DNA from: Apricaphanius iberus
Taxonomy: Eukaryota; Chordata; Actinopteri; Cyprinodontiformes; Aphaniidae
DNA length: 64,000 bases
NCBI GenBank assembly: GCA_028564705.1
Contig: JAPXFQ010002422.1
Location: 1,302,001-1,366,000, forward strand
Direction of reading: 5' to 3'
The translations under genes and the position numbers were made by a program. This document shows positions 19,926 to 32,603 of the stretch, one piece after another (within the stretch, counting starts at the first letter, position 1; every line of letters begins with the position of its first letter). The notes below the pieces were generated by a model. That model was not told the DNA's origin and searched no databases. It saw only the letters and a program-made list of their open reading frames with translations.

Positions 19926-21160
19926 AAATGGATGACATCAAGCTGTACGCTAAGGGCGAACAGGACATAGACTCCCTGATCCACACCACCAGGATCTACA
20001 GAAATGATATTGGGATGTCATTCAGGCTTGACAAATGTAGTAAGATGCTCACAAAGTGAGGCAAGGTAGACCACACTGAAGAGGTCTCACTCCTGGAGGG
20101 AACAATAGCAGACATTGAGGACAGTTGCAAGTACCTGGGAATACCACAGGCAAATGGTAACTCAAACAGGCAACAAGTAAAGCGGCAACAGCCAACTACC
20201 TCCAACAAGTGAGGCAAGTCCTAAGAAGCCAGCTCAACGGAAAGAACAAGTCCAAGGCAATAAACAAATACGCCCTGCCACTGATCAGAAAACCTGCAGG
20301 AATAATAAAGTGGCCAAAGGATGAGAAACAGAACACAAATGTTAAGATACGAACTCTGCACCATGAATGGTGGGTTCCATCCCTTATCCAGCACCCTGAC
20401 ACTGTGTGCAAGCTGTAAAGACGGAGGCCGAGGACTAATGAGCATGAGAGCCACAATCTAGGATGAAACTTCAAAGCTCCATAAGTACATCAATGACAAG
20501 GCTTCAGTGGATGACATACTCAGTGAATGCCTGAGACAATGGTGAGATGAGGAGGTGCTGGAGGAGGAACCACCATGGGAGGACAAGCCCCTACATGGGT
20601 TGTACCATCGGAACATAACTGAAGTGGCTTATTTCAAGATATACTACCAATGGCTAGAGTGAGCTGGCCTACAGGACACCAGAGAGGCACTCATCCTGGC
20701 AGCTCCAGAGCAATAGAGGCTCAGATCTACCACACAAGACAAAACCCAAGGTGTAGGCTTTGCAAAGAGGCACCTGAGAGAATCCAGCACATGTCCAGCA
20801 CATGGTTACTAAAGAGCACAAGAAAGCCATTGTGGTGGATAGAGTGATGATAACATCATGAACAAGGGACATAAGAAACTTGAGAAATACGAAGGGCTCA
20901 GGGGAGCTAGATTTGGAAGGTGAATGTAACAGTAGTAGCTGTGGTAATCCGATCACTCGGTTCACTGGAATAAACTCAGACATCTCAGTCCAGTCACATT
21001 GCAAACTGCAGTACTTGGAACAACAAAGATACTGCGCATGACCCTCAAGCTCCCAGGCCTCTGGTAGAGGAATGGATGAAAAACCATCCGCTGAGGGTGA
21101 GAGGAGAATTTTCTTTATTTTTTTAATGCGTCTTTGTCCAGCCTGGTAGCTCATGTCATC
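19926..21160 (+). pseudogene. LINE of the restriction-like-endonuclease type (R2/R4 group), 3' part
   Basis: The fragment begins exactly at the reverse transcriptase catalytic motif: MDDIKLYAKGEQDIDSLIH from 19928. It continues with DIGMSFRLDKCSKML and DSCKYLGIPQANGN, the palm and thumb regions. It then runs through FKIYYQWLE and YHTRQNPRCRLCKEAPERIQ, a C-x2-C...H knuckle of the type that precedes the endonuclease. The PD-(D/E)xK endonuclease core is missing; the text jumps to KKLEKYEGLRG and the terminal LGTTKILRMTLKLPG. Many stops and shifts show age. The family name needs alignment; the knuckle and tail are what place it in the R2/R4 side of LINEs. Confidence 0.7.
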
Positions 21161-23584
21161 AGTTTAACCCAGGGACACATAAGGTCTTTGCTAAAAACTA
21201 GAAACTACAAGAAGTGTAAATAACAAAAAATGCTTCAGTTATATTTATTTCAATGGGATTATAAGGGGAACAAATAGTGGTGCACTGGGTGATTGCCTTC
21301 AAAGCAATTATTTCTTATAAGGTTTGTTTTTCTCTCCACTAAATATATGCACTTGAAGAAAACATTCAGTAGTTTTTCTCACAGTGACTTTATGCTAACG
21401 CATAAAAAAACGTATTCATGTTATAGCTTCTTATCAGGAGTCCAAACTATTGAGTATGAAGCTGCAACTGTTTCCTTTCTGAAAACACAAATTGCAAACA
21501 AACATTTACCTCGTAATATTACTCACAATATGGTGCATGAGTAGCTTCTATAAAAATGATTTAATATATTAATACTTTAATTAGAATGAAAATCAATGGA
21601 TGCAATCAATATTTATCAAATCGAGATCTGGCATAGCAGTCATGGAAAACTTTTCTTGGCAACACAAAATTGAAATGTCGGCTAACGTGGCAAATTAGCT
21701 GTTTGTATCAAGTTGCCATAGGCTGAAAAAACAAGCTTGTGTAGACTTTATCACGCTTACAAAAAAAACAAAAAACAGCAGCCCTCAAATGAGACATTTG
21801 GCAGCACTGAAACTGTCAATCCAATCCTCAGTTTAGTAAAACACTGATTAATCGCTTGAATAATCTAGCTGCTATTTTTAGATAGCTGTCATCACCCGGT
21901 GATGATTCATGAGGCTAGAAAGTAAAATAAAAAAAGTGAACATAGAGGCCAAGGTGCAGGTAGTTTTGTCAGGCAGGAATAATATCAGAAATTAATAAAG
22001 CCTGAAGGCATCCTCACCTCTAAATAATTTGCAATGGCAACAGCTCCAGCTGAGAAAAAACAAAACAAAAGACAACCATTTCACATTTGTGAAAAAAAAA
22101 TACAATTTCTGACAACAGCAAAGCCCTAATGAAGCAGGGAATGTTAACCTGATGCAGGCTTTGATTGAGAGATAATTAAAAACGGATCTGAGTTAAACCT
22201 AGTTTAGTTCCTATCCTATCTCCTAATGCAGTATGTTGGAGTGGTTTTCAGACTTAAAATGGTTACATCTTGAAGCGAAACTGTTGCTCTTCCCTGTTGG
22301 TATGGCTTTTCCAGTTTGCCAACAGGCGTAATATTCAAACATTTTTCACAGCCCTAAAATAGCCATACGGTTTTCATTTTGCATTCAAATGTACAGCCTT
22401 GTTATACTCACATGGCAGCAGAATTAGGCACAATAAACACCTTCACAATGCTCTAATGGTTTAATTAGATGGGATATGTATTAAGTCAGGGATAAATGTC
22501 CTGGAGCACAATTATGCAACCTAATAAAGTCAGACCTAACTTTGTGGGAAATTTCTTTCCTCTGATGAAGACACAGTGTGAAATGTGATATTACTCTGTG
22601 AAAATGAAGTTCCCTAATTAGCTGTGTTCTCTTAACATCATGGCTTTAATTAATTATTCCTTGGTTGTATTACTAAAAGAATCCTGGTGTGAAATGCACA
22701 AATTTTTCAGTTAGATTCTAGATTTTAGATTAATATTTAACAGTCACCAACAAGGGCCTTTCATCCGAAATTCAACAAACAGCTGCTATCCATGCTTTTT
22801 ATGGCCTCCGAATGAGTTCAGTGATGCTCAGTGATGCTGTGGACGCAGTGGTATGCGTTGCAAGCGGGCGAAGCTGAACCCGTGGGGACAAGTGTCTGTT
22901 TGTGTGGTCGGGTTAGCGGACCGGGCATGCTCTGAGTGAGTGGTCTGGCTCCAATCCAAGGTTAGCGCGCTGAAGCGATCTGACAGGTGAAGGATTGCAG
23001 GCTTGGTCGGGGGGGTGTAGTGGTGGGGTGTCAGGGCACACAGGTGCCTGCCGCCAACAGGGAGGCGTGGACTGAGCTGGAGGAAAGTGAGCAGTAATGA
23101 GTGCTGTTTGGTGGCAGTAGGAGGTGAAGGTGCTTTTATGAGCTGACAGCATGATGGCAAATGGAACCGAGTGAAGAGGGGTAATTATGCAAACTAAAGT
23201 TCAAATGCAAACGAGTGTTTCATTCAGTAACTGATCGGTCTTGTTACATAAGGGAAGTTATTTTATCCTACAAGCCTGCATATTGAATTTTTAAAGCAGT
23301 TACAGACAATCAGATTTTATCCTCCATGCTCCGGCAGCTGGGCCCCATATTTTATTTTCAGTTTTTGCCTGGAGGTAAAGATGATCAAGTGCCATCTTAG
23401 TGAGAAATCGTTGTTAATATGGCGAAAAAAGCTATAATCATCCTGCAGGTCCCATGAAACACTATTATGTTCTTAATGGGAAGCGTCTCCATGAAAAACA
23501 GGTTCTCTAAGTAATTAGGAATACAATCTAGGTGCTATGTAATGGGTTCAGGAAGCAGGTAGTGCTCTTAAGAGAGGTTTGGCA
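21161..23584. other. Non-coding; GC-richer patch 22840-23160
   Basis: Mostly AT-rich. The patch at 22840-23160 is clearly richer in G and C and stop-poor on the minus strand (two overlapping frames), but neither frame has a known domain or flanking splice sites. TTAATTA-rich text at 22605-22660 looks like homeodomain sites, a weak hint of regulatory DNA. Confidence 0.45.
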
Positions 23585-24300
23585 GTTAAGTCTTGCTACA
23601 GTATTCAAACCCCGTCAACATGAGATTTTATGTGACAGTTTAATTGAATTCACATTTGCCAAAATATACTATTTTATTTTGCCATATAAAAATATGAAAA
23701 GTTCAGCAGGGACATTCATTCAGCCACATCTAAGTGAACACTCCTTCAAACTATCTGTAATTTTTGGAACTGTATCACTGTCCTGGCATATATCTGGACA
23801 CTGATTTTTAATTTTTTTTTAAATAAATAATATTCTCAACTGAATTTAGATCTGGACTTAGATAAGGCAATGCTAACACGACCATTTTTAGATGTAAACT
23901 AATATGTTTTTATCTTTGGGGGTCGTTTCTTTTAGGAATGCCCTGTATTTAATCTATTTCATCTATTTTTCCACTAACTCAGACCAGTGTTTCTATCCCT
24001 GCTGCAAAAAAGCGTCCCCGTCACATGATGCTGCCACACCCCTCCATCACTGCATAATGTACAGTGTTCCTTTTCTACCACACAATATTTTTCGTTTAAG
24101 CAATAAGGTGCAACATTTTTCTCTACTGAACTGGGTACATTGTTTCACAGGTTTGCTGTGTCTCCTTTATGGCTTGGTTGAACTTCGTGTTATCCGGAGA
24201 ATCAGGGAATGAATGGGGGTGAATATAAATACACACAACATTTTTCTGATATTTATACTAAAAAAACCACTAACGACAAAAAAAAAAAAAACTACTTTGG
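23585..24300 (-). mobile_element. Tc1-like transposon relic
   Basis: The plus strand shows the landmarks of a common vertebrate Tc1 family in reverse. The left end is ACAGTATTCAAACCCC. The interior has GAATGCCCTGTATTTAATC and CACATGATGCTGCCACACC, the antisense of the transposase GGSIMxW region. The terminal text is GGGTGAATATAAATACAC. The copy is heavily diverged and shortened, with no usable frame. Confidence 0.6.
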
Positions 24301-25929
24301 TGATTACTTCTGAACCAAAACCACTGTAAAAAATGCTGCTGTTTCTGCACTCTGAAAAGGGATCCTCCGGAACCCCCGAGTCTCCTTTACAGTTCTAGCT
24401 GAGGTGGAATAACAGCCACAGCATGAGGAAGAATCCTGAAATTCAACCATCGCTAAGGGGTCTAATGAAGCAGTAAAATACTCAAACGGAAGGGATGCAC
24501 TGCTCTGAGATTTGTGAGAAAGACACTTTGGAACCTTTTTCCTTTTTACTTGATTTAAGTTATGGAGACCCTGCTTTATTTTATTCAAATAAAAGGCAAA
24601 AAAAACAACCTTTCCATATCCCAGAAATCTAAATCCCACAGAGGGAAAAAAGCCAGAAAGTAGGGAATTTCTAATCAGCATATTGTTGATTAGATGGAAA
24701 ATTTGGAGCTTGTACTTATTCATGAGGTAACCTTTGCATCATAACTAATCTTCCTTACCAGATCCTCCCACACAACGTTTCAAATTTCTCCAACAATATA
24801 TTGATAATGCTGTGCAGCGGGTGCATTATGCAGCCAATTGTTTCCTACCAAAGGATGCCTTGTATCGCTCACAGGCCTTACAATGTGACTGATTTTTCTT
24901 TGTGGAGCCTTTTTATTCTGTCTTCCACTTGTCTGTTCGGGCTGATAATGCGCACAGGAGTGAAGCTGGAGTGGGTGGGTAGAGGTGACGGGGGTGGGGT
25001 AAGCTGTTGGAACTGATTTAGAATCTGTGGAAACATCAAGAGTGAAGGACTGATGCAGGAGTTGGTTTCATGTTGGTTGGCTAAAATATTAAAATCAAAT
25101 AATATACACATATTCTTTCTTCGCAGTTTTCTCCTACCTTGCACAAAACAGATTTGTTTTCCTTTATTACCCACTTGTGTGACAAATCAATACCTTACTT
25201 TGTCTCTGATAATAACAAAAACATAACCACGTTATTTAAAAAGGGAGAATTGATGATATAATCCACAACTTTGCAGTTTTGCATATTTGCTTGGTTTTAA
25301 CCTGTGCAAATACTCTTAATGAACATTGATATGCTTTTGTGTGCATTTAGTTGAAACCATTACAATACAAAATTTCAAAATAAGAGTCTCATAGCATGAG
25401 AGATTATGCAGATTAGTTGTTTTGTACTGTTGGATGACCTTTGGGTAATAACATTACTCATTCTTCCTCCATGGCAAACTGGGACGATGCAGCATTTTCA
25501 TTGGCGCAGAGATTATCTTGGAATCATAAATATTTATCGCTACATCTCTGTTAAAACAGCAAGGTTCTGGTTTCCTGCAGAGGTTAGTCAGCAGCGTGTA
25601 GTACTCACACCTAGCTGAACCCCACTGCTCAGTTTATACACAGAACGTGGGTCTGAATCCAAGTGAGGATTCGGTTCAATAAGGTAATTTTCTGAGGCGC
25701 ACATTTCTTTCTCTGGGTTGAAAAGTGGGGCCGAAAGTCAAAATATCTCGTTTATGGACATTTTTTTCTAATTTTTTTTACAATATTCTCTCTTTTTCAA
25801 GTCACCGTTTCAAGAAAAATTACACTTGTTCCATTGGCAGATTTTTCGTAGCTCATTACAAGAAAAAAATACCTTGAATTAATGTTTTTTTACTTGTTTC
25901 TAGAGTAGCCTTTTTTTTGTGAATAGATG
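24301..25929. other. Non-coding, nothing recognised
   Basis: The open frame at 24304-24723 (minus, 139 codons) matches nothing I know and has no splice context. Confidence 0.45.
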
Positions 25930-27601
25930 TCTATCTATCCATCCATTGAAGCTCTTGCTGTGTGTTTAGGACATTGTCTTATTGAAAGGTGAAACTCCAA
26001 ACTATAACATGTTATAAAAATCGTTTTTTTTTGTCTTTTGTTCCATCCATGTGTCCATTGACACTAAAAAAGCTTTTCTGTCTCTGCTAAAGAACAACAG
26101 CATGAGAGCTTGATACAGCCACCACCACACTCCACCTGCAAATTGTGTTTCCAGGGTGATTTAAAGCAGCATTGCTAGGTTACCATTTAGGTTTCATCCC
26201 ACAGCAGCACCTTCTTTTACAAATGTGCTGTGCCCTCCCAGATGGTTGGTGGCAACTACCGACAGGTTTTCAACAACTTTCTTCTAGTCAAATTTTCACA
26301 ACAGTCAGATGTGAGGAGCAGACAGCTATTTGTTGTCCTGCTGCCAGATTCTCCCATTTGGGCGGGGAATCCTTGCAGCTCTTCCAAAGATACCATGGGC
26401 CTCCTGGTTGCTTGTCTGGTTAGTGCTCTCCTTGCCCAGCCAGCCCGTTTAGGTAGACCATCACATCTTGGTAGGTTTTCAGTTATACCATACTCTTTTC
26501 TCAGGATGGGTTACACAGACCTCAAAATCTTGGAAGATTGTTTTATACCCAATGGCCGCTGGCTGCTCTGCTTTGTGACCACATACCATGGAGGCCACCA
26601 TTGCTCCTCCATTGCTGTAGTACCTCCATTTGGCCGCTAGGCCCCCATTGAAAAGCATTGGACTTTAGACACATTAAAAACAACTTTAATGCCTGGTGCC
26701 CATTTTTTAAAAACTTTCTATCGCTACATATTGCTCTTGAGATAACGCTGGACTTGTCAAAAACATAGACACCAGGCTGGTTTTTGAAAGCTAATCTTTT
26801 GAAATCTTGCATAATTGATGAGGGGGCCGGACTTTGATTGACAGGCTGTTTCGTTGGACTTTAATTATAGTAACACTACATTTTAATAATAATTTCAAGT
26901 AATTAGTTCTTACCTTTTGAGGTTTTCAGAAATAGGAGAACCGTCGGAGGAGCGCAGATACGGCAGCAGCATGGGGCTATTAGCCTTTAGCTTAGTTAGC
27001 CAAGTTTAGCATCAGAGCTAAAGATGCGGGAGCAGAATGAGCGCGATTATGACCAAACTACATGCCCATACACGCCCCGCGATGGCAGAGTTTACAGTGA
27101 AGATCCTGCCCCTATGCCCTTTTTAGGAACATGCTTCGTCAGAGCTGGGGAGGAGGAGTCTGTGAATCCGCCATGAATTGCCCCATGAAAGTGTGTCATT
27201 CTGGTAAACAGGGAGGAGTGAGGAGGCGCTGTCTATTCTTTTTTACAGTCTATGTTTATACCCCAACTCTGCTTTTTCTAGAAAATTTATCCAGGCCTGT
27301 CTGCAGTTTCTTGGACTTTAAGATACTCTTTGTTCAATAATGTTCCCTAAAAATGTTCCTCACATGTTATCTTGGGCTATCTCAGTAAAAGGGGATGAAT
27401 ACAAATGCCTAGCACTCTTTATAAGTCCATATTTGTAAAAAAATATACGTTGAGAGCCATAGATCATTCTCCTTCCACTTTATGCACTACTTTTTGTTGG
27501 CCACTCATATAAAATGTGATCAAATATATAAAATTTTGAGGTTGTTACTAAATAAAAATGTAAAGAACTTCAAGGAGAAGAATACTTTTGCACAGCACTG
27601 T
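25930..27601 (-). mobile_element. Tc1-like transposon relic, interrupted by hAT copy B
   Basis: Same family as 23585-24300. Landmarks in order on the plus strand: GGACATTGTCTTATTGAAAG (25970), CAGCATGAGAGCTTGATACA (26098), GATTCTCCCATTTGGGCGG (26347), ACCATGGGCCTCCTGGTTGC (26393), CATCTTGGTAGGTTTTCAG (26464), then after the insertion GGGGATGAATACAAATGC (27391) and the end GAATACTTTTGCACAGCACT (27580). These are the antisense of a Tc1 transposase and its ends. The insertion at 26550-27254 lies in the helix-turn-helix-coding part. Confidence 0.75.
26550..27254. mobile_element. Non-autonomous hAT-like element, copy B
   Basis: Flanked by a perfect 8-bp duplication TTTATACC (26542-26549 and 27255-27262). 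The ends are CAATGGCCGCTGG... and ...TTACAGTCTATG, as in copy A at 13335. At 705 bp it is the longer copy and contains a segment (about 26832-27000) absent from copy A. The inverted ends are very short (CA..GG against CATAGA), so recognition depends on the paired copies. No transposase. Confidence 0.87.
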
Positions 27602-28699
27602 GGACACATCGATCCATGCATACAGGCAGAACCTCAGATACTCCCCCGTTTAACTCTGTTGGAACTTTTCCAATTTCATATCTGGCACTCTTATAAGGCA
27701 AGCACCTGGGGGACATTTTTAGTGCACGCTTAAAACACCTCCACTGGGCACACTCTCCTGTGTTTATACAGCAGATGCCAAGTCGGGTTATTATTTTCCT
27801 CCTGGAAAAACAGCAAAATCCTCAGAAGTTATTGACCTTATAGAGTGAATGTACTTAAAGTTTCATACAGCTCAGAAAATTTATGATATACTTTTTCTTT
27901 TTTTTTTCTTTGCTTAGATGAGAGGAATGCTAAAGCAATTTCAGCTTGGGAAAGATTTTCTATAGTTGTTCACCAATCTTCACAACGACAGCCGACAGTT
28001 CTTTCCAGGAATCTGTTTAACACTTCCAGATCAAACAAGCTGGAGCCGCTTCAGGTCTCGCTTCACTCATTGATTACCATTAGCTGCAGAGTTGCAGCCA
28101 GTTCAGGTACTGCTGCTCCGTACCTCAGACTAAAGAAAAATTACCTTAACTATCAGTGTGTAGAACCTGGTTCAATAATTGTTTGTAAAACTTTGCAGTG
28201 TGAGATTTAAGCACTGATTTACCTGAAAGGTTTTGCCATTTCAGTTGGCCACAAAAAACATTGAGAAAGCGTTTTATTATGACCCAATATAAATGTGAAT
28301 CCGCTAAAATATGGCTGTTTCTAATGTGTGGGGAAGCCAAGGCAAGGCAAGCTTACTTGTCTAGTGTAACAGATGTAAAAGTATTTGTATTCCACTTGCC
28401 ATGGACACTAGTGTTATGGTGGGGCAGCACCCTCTTGTGGTGACAAATTCTATAAGTCTTGGGGACGAAGTGTGCTCGGCGCCATTTTGACTATGAGCAA
28501 GCCGAGGTAAGGTCATGACTGTTGGGGTGTCTGATGAAATGATATATAGAAATTTTGTTAACGATTTATAACGTGTACCCCACTAGCGGCTGTTCGCTTT
28601 GTCCCAGGTCCAAGGCTGACCAGCTATTTTGTGTGTTCCACAGGTACAATTATTTTTATTTTGGTTGGCCATTTTGACTATGAACAAGCCCGTTGCGAA
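27602..28699. other. Non-coding; direct repeat CCATTTTGACTATGARCAAGCC
   Basis: The sequence CATTTTGACTATGAGCAAGC (28483) recurs at 28671 with one change, about 188 bp apart. The first copy runs into CGAGGTAAGG, a donor-like sequence. This may be an old transposon leader or a tandem fragment. The rest shows nothing. Confidence 0.4.
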
Positions 28700-29600
28700 A
28701 TTAGTCGTTTATTCCAAGAAATGTTCTTCAGGTGATGGAAGGCTGACCTTGTTATTGCCTTTATGTGACGCTTTGAGGTTCACAGTCCATTACTACATCT
28801 ACAGTTCAGGCCTCATCAGTGGTTTCTAGCTGTATTAACTGAAGCTGTGTGTTGACTCTTGATTGTTCCTATTTATGTCCAAAGTTACTTCAGTTTTGTT
28901 TCTGTTCAGCTGGGGGTAATTATGGGACATCGAGCTATTGATTTGCTCAGTGCATTTTTTTAGGGTTTAGATCAGTTCGTAGTCACCTGGTGACATTGTC
29001 ATGTAAAGCTGAATGTCATCTGCAAAGTTATGGTAACTAATCTTATTGATTGTTATAATTTGGGTTAGTGGGAGCATGTACATAGATATTTAACAGAAGA
29101 AGCCCCAGTATGGAGTCCTGGGGGACCCCAAATTTGATTTATATCTGTTCTGATGAGGAATTACCTATTAGAATTTCCTGTTCTTGAGGTAAGACTAAAA
29201 CCAGCTAAGTACTGTATCAGCACAGTAGCTCTATCATAGTCTGTTTTTATGCGGATGTCATTGAAAACTTTGGTGAGGACAGTTTGGTGTGGTGGTGAGC
29301 TCGGAAACCAGACTGAAAAATATCAAAGCGATAGTTGTTAGGAAACTATTTAACTGTTGAAACAGCTTTTTCAATAATCTTGATGATGAATAAGGAGATT
29401 AGAGATTGGCCTGTAGTTCTGCATTAATATATTGTCTAAGAAGTTGTAGTTTTCAGGATACATCCAACACGCCTGGTAAAAACCCTCCATTGCGCTGAGC
29501 CTCTAACACATTATGGGGGCTCATCCCAGACGCAAGCTCTATTCCCCAGTCAACCTCAGTAAAAAGCTTCTGCCTTCCTTCATCTGTGAATTTAACAGTT
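28700..29600 (-). pseudogene. L2-type LINE reverse transcriptase relic
   Basis: On the minus strand, starting near 29440, the reading gives NYRPISNL, then QSGF-like FSVWF, KVFNDIRIKTDYDRATVL, FGVPQDSILGLLL and HNFADDIQLYMTMSPGDYE. The catalytic FADD codons are at 29015-29026. Near 28905 it ends with PQLNRNKTEV. These are the ordered fingers-palm motifs of an L2/CR1 reverse transcriptase. There are many stops and shifts. It belongs to a different copy and orientation from the two plus-strand L2 pieces. Confidence 0.75.
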
Positions 29601-31240
29601 TTTGCCTGCTTTGTTGTCTTTGATCTAAAAGCAGCTTTAATTCAGTGTCATGACAACCAAGGTCAGAGAGGGGGCAGACAGACGCTTTTTCTGGTGTCTT
29701 TTTCCACCACAGCTGACCAGTCTTTCAGACGATGGAGATTTTTCTTTTTCAAAAATAAATTTAGTGAGAGATGCTTTTGAAAAGCTGGTTGCCATGTTCA
29801 GTATTTCAGAGGAAACAGATTTAATAAGCTGTATCATTCTATAGCATAGTGTTACCGTGATTAATTCTTCCTTGTTTTTCCTTCTGAATAACAAAATCAC
29901 TTTGAAAAACAATGTCATGCTGATAGAGGACTTATTATAGGGGAAAACAGATGTTTAATTTTGAAGTAGGGGGGGAGCTACCATGCTGCATCGGAAAGTA
30001 CCATCCCTTTAGCAGAAAATGATCTTAAACAAGAGGTACGATTTAAATTTTGTGATATCACATAATTGTGACACCAGCCTAGTTTCCCGGGGCGTATTCT
30101 GAGGTAAGCTGCGGCTCTTGGTGTCACATCCCCGACACCTGCGGGGATTTCAGAAAAACGGCATCAGCGGCAGCGGAGATATCATTTATAACCCTAAGCA
30201 TGCTCCACAGAGTGGCTTCAGAGCCGTACAAACTCGTCTCTTTAAGAGATGTGGTCATTTTTCATGTCACGCAGAATCACCAGCCTATTTCAAATGGTAA
30301 ACAATTCCTCACACATCAGAGGAAAGCAAGATTAAAATCATCTCAACTGCTGATGGTGTTTGAATGTTTCCACGTTCAAAGTCTAATTAATTATACTGTT
30401 GTAATCATCAGTATTTTTATAGATGTGGAGGGAAAACAAATGAAACCTAAGGGTTTAAATTAAACCATGTTGACGTATTCGGTTGCAGTTTTGCTCATAC
30501 ATCCTTTCCACACAGGTGACATACCACACTCAGTGTAATTTCCAACTGTGGAATGGGTCCATATTTCTTGTTATACTTCTTGTATTGCTTTGATTTAGAG
30601 GCACCATGGGTAGGGAGCGAATACAGCAGCATGTTGCAGATTTTACAACTAACCTCGGTTTCCCCATCTGGCTAAGAAGTGGATTCTCTGTGAAGCGGAG
30701 GCTGAAAATATTGGAGCCCATCCTTCTCACATCCTGACATCGGTGTTATCCTTTCATTGCTTTTCCATCTCAGTAACACGTGTTTTCTCCCCTCAGTCTG
30801 CTTTCAAGATAATTTCTCTCACTGACTATTTTTTTTTTCAGCTGACTGCAGCAGAAATGAATATTTCCTATCTGTAAAGCAACATAAATGTTACTCACAC
30901 CGCTAAACTTGTGCATATTGCTATCTGGAATGGTTTCGAATAATATTAAATAGAAGAGTGTATGGAAACATTCATATTGGTAAGTTTTTTTTGTGTGTGG
31001 TTTTTTTAACAGATTGTGGATAGTAGCCTTTCCAAGAAAAAGCATGACACAGCACATTACAGCAGAAAAATGTGCTATAACTAGGCAAGGGGAAGTGATA
31101 TCACTTTGTGATGTCCTGGAGTGAAAATATTATGATTTAAAACGTATGATGAAAACGAAATGGTACAGCAAAAAACTATGTCCAGTTGGAATTTATTTGA
31201 TTTATAACAGAAATACAGCATTTATTCATACTACTGTAAA
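29601..31240. other. Non-coding, nothing recognised
   Basis: No exon or repeat end supported. Small frames such as 29637-29918 on the minus strand show no domain. Confidence 0.45.
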
Positions 31241-31241
31241 A

Positions 31242-31512
31242 ATGTCCATCCACTGACTGTACACACTTTTCCATGCAGGCTCACGTACGGGAATTGTGCT
31301 ATCATTCGGTAGGGGGCGCGGTAAAACCTGGACAGGTCACCAGTACATGACAGGGCAACAGAGAGACAGACACTTCTACCAATTATTAGAGAACCCACAG
31401 AGGCATGGACAGAACATGTAGCTCCATGTAGAAATACCCCGGGCCAGGATTCAAACCTAGGCCTTCATGCTCCAAACCAACAGTGCTACCAACTGTGCCA
31501 CTGTGCAACTCT
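31242..31512 (-). mobile_element. tRNA-headed SINE
   Basis: Read on the minus strand the head (31505-31445) is tRNA-like: GGCACAGTTGGTAGCACTG gives an A-box and TAGGTTTGAATCC a B-box. The body follows with ATGTTCTGTCCATGC and CCTGTCATGTACTGGTGACC, the same body as the truncated copy at 10511. The tail side near 31242 is degenerate. The head abuts a long TA microsatellite. Confidence 0.7.
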
Positions 31513-31513
31513 C

Positions 31514-31665
<152 letters not shown>

Positions 31666-32093
31666 CAGATACATAAAGATGCAAACAGTCCACAGATTCA
31701 ATTTACATATGTTAAAAGTTGTTGAGGAAAAATAATGTGAACATGTGTACGTATTAAAATGAGTCAGACATGAGCCACAAGTATGCATGCTAATAAAACT
31801 GAGGAGCTGTATTTTAAAACATGGTAACAGTAGAAGTCACCGTCAACCAGAGAACCATCTAGGAGGAAACGACAAAGTATTTATAGTTGTAATTGTAACT
31901 TTTACCGTGAAGGATTTCACTTCATGGATAGTTGTTGTCACTCATGCTAGAGAAAACAAATCTCACAGGATCACTAAAAGCAGGTTGGATTGCTCTAGGA
32001 TGTGAAGCATAGACAGAACCTTAGGTCACAATAACTACATGGTTTCTGATTAGTGACACTATGTGAGCCAACTCCTAAGGAGAGCAGAGACTG
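31666..32093. other. Non-coding, nothing recognised
   Basis: Short unannotated intronic stretch. Confidence 0.5.
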
Positions 32094-32096
32094 TAA

Positions 32097-32600
32097 GGCC
32101 ATGTCCACACGTAGCTGTTTTTTTTTTTAAACGAAGATTTTCCTCTGCTCCTTGAAAAAAAAAAAAATCTCTGTCCACACGTAACCGGATAAATGTTTTT
32201 TTTCCAGCACATTCATTGAGGTGGCAAACCAGTAGGAGGCAGTAGTTCTCCCAAACCTATCCTCTAACTTCGGTAAGCAGCAGTCATGCAGCTTGTAAAA
32301 GCAAACAAGCAAAACGCGCTTTAACAATGGATGATGCCAACACAGCTCTGAGGGCATACATGCTGTTTTTAAATGATTTTTGAGCATTTTTTGTCACAGA
32401 TAGTGACGTTACGGCTCTTAAAACTTCGTTTTCAACCATCCACACGCAGATGCTGAAAACGGAGAAAATACAAATCTCCAATTTGGCCGGAGTTTTTAAA
32501 AAGATTTGTTTTTGGTGCCTGCCTTTCATCCACACAACAGGCCAAACCGTAGAAAAATCTCTCCGTTTTGTGAGATACCGGGCTACGTGTGGACACGGCC
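32097..32600. mobile_element. PIF/Harbinger-type MITE
   Basis: TAA duplication (32094-32096 and 32601-32603) around inverted ends GGCCATGTCCACACGTAGC and, minus strand of the right, GGCCGTGTCCACACGTAGC (18 of 19 matching). It is 504 bp with no transposase. The core GTCCACACG motif recurs internally. Related ends are found at 41141. Confidence 0.85.
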
Positions 32601-32603
32601 TAA

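Noticed and set aside
20669..21154. 161-codon minus-strand frame
   Set aside because: Antisense shadow of the LINE C-terminal region; no homology recognised.
24304..24723. 139-codon minus-strand frame
   Set aside because: Long for chance, but no known domain, no GC shift and no splice signals; left unannotated.
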